In this document: positions 63,280 through 64,000 of the stretch, piece after piece
How positions within the stretch are numbered: the stretch's first letter is position 1
How the letters are laid out: each line of letters starts with the position of its first letter
From: Monomorium pharaonis
Lineage: Eukaryota; Arthropoda; Insecta; Hymenoptera; Formicidae
Reading direction: 5' to 3'
DNA length: 64,000 nucleotides
Assembly (NCBI RefSeq): GCF_013373865.1
Contig: NC_050474.1
Span: 3,385,561 to 3,449,560, forward strand
Program-made: the position numbers and the translations under genes
Notes under the pieces: model-generated
Database searches by the model: none
What the model was told of the DNA's origin: nothing
What the model saw: the letters and a program-made list of their open reading frames with translations, nothing else

Positions 63280-64000
63280 TTTTCTGTCATTTTTTATCGC
63301 ACTCGAGAAAGTCGCGCTTCTTCTGTACTTTAAAAGAAGTCGACACTACTCCTGAAAAAGAAGAGACGACAACGAGGAGAAAGAAGAATAAGATCGTCGG
63401 TAAATCAGTCCTCGGTGATTTTTATACGGCGACATTTCCCGGTGTATTGCTATGATATGCCGAGCGCTAAGTTGAAAGGGAATGAGAGGAAGGCGCGTTT
63501 TTCTATTTACATCGGAGCTTGCTATTCTCCTTTCTTCGCGATCTCAATTACTGATGCACCATTGCCGACTGCTTCTTTCAATTTGCCAAGTGACACTCCA
63601 AAGTACAGTTGCTAAATATAGTGAGCTACTTATGAGAATGGGATATGGATGTCGACTGAAGACGTTTGGAAATTGCACGGTTTACTAAAAACGTCGAGCG
63701 CTTCGGTTTGCCATGATGCCTCGTGACGTTCAATATAACGTTCAGCGAAACTATAGAATCAAATAAATAGAAGCACCTTCCGTGATACCATGTTTCAATC
63801 TATTTGTTTCAGTCCGCAATGCCACGCTACAACACACAACTAATAACAGGCCCGTTATCTTCTTTTGAAATATCTTTTATTGAAGTATCGCCTTCTCCCA
63901 TATACTTGGTGATCTACAACTCTCTACTGACGTCGCGACTGTTCATATCGAGAGGATTCTTCATGAAGATACATGCACCGAGCCGCCGGGAAATACAGAG
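63280..64000. other. Noncoding end of window, nothing recognised
   Basis: Short open frames (63252-63688) partly translate the preceding simple repeat. No gene signal is seen up to the window edge. Confidence 0.4.

Overview
The window looks like a 64 kb piece of an insect nuclear genome, most likely from a hymenopteran such as an ant. The support is indirect. Overall base composition is AT-rich but CpG dinucleotides are frequent. There is an interstitial (GGTTA)4 block, the TTAGG-type insect telomere unit. GA/CT and CA/GT microsatellites are abundant. There are no long open frames (the longest is about 166 codons), no operon-like spacing, and there are many GT..AG-type splice-like signals. 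Species and locus cannot be fixed from sequence alone.

Most of the window reads as intergenic or intronic DNA. No protein could be matched to a known family, and no rRNA, intact tRNA, snRNA, known miRNA or intact transposase was recognised. The best coding candidate is a three-exon gene on the minus strand, 38784 down to about 34905. It has a start exon encoding a strongly hydrophobic signal-peptide-like N-terminus, a 340-nt middle exon with coding-like base periodicity, and a 97-nt last exon ending in TGA with AATAAA 79 nt downstream. The splice phases agree at both junctions. The inferred product is a secreted protein of about 190 residues with no family recognised. It is a hypothesis, not a confirmed gene.

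Layout. 1-3560: noncoding, with a GA tract, the (GGTTA)4 block and a diverged tandem duplication (about 1541-2205). 3569-3779: a TA-flanked inverted-repeat element, a Tc1/mariner-type MITE. 3780-11260: noncoding. 11271-11303: a possible 33-nt microexon on the minus strand. 11629-11710: a dense cluster of homeodomain-type TAAT/ATTA cores built on a perfect 20-bp palindrome. 11711-34900: noncoding, with isolated splice-flanked open stretches, a strong hairpin at 19730 and an AT-rich block at 29400-30060. 34905-38784: the candidate gene. 38785-64000: noncoding, with a purine-rich strand-asymmetric tract (48186-48435), GC-richer segments (about 46.0-47.5 kb and 56.0-58.5 kb), and a stem-loop abutting a G14 run at 58536-58569.

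Because strong splice-like hexamers occur dozens of times by chance in 64 kb, all single-exon candidates are given low confidence and listed mainly as findings to test with RNA-seq or comparative alignment.
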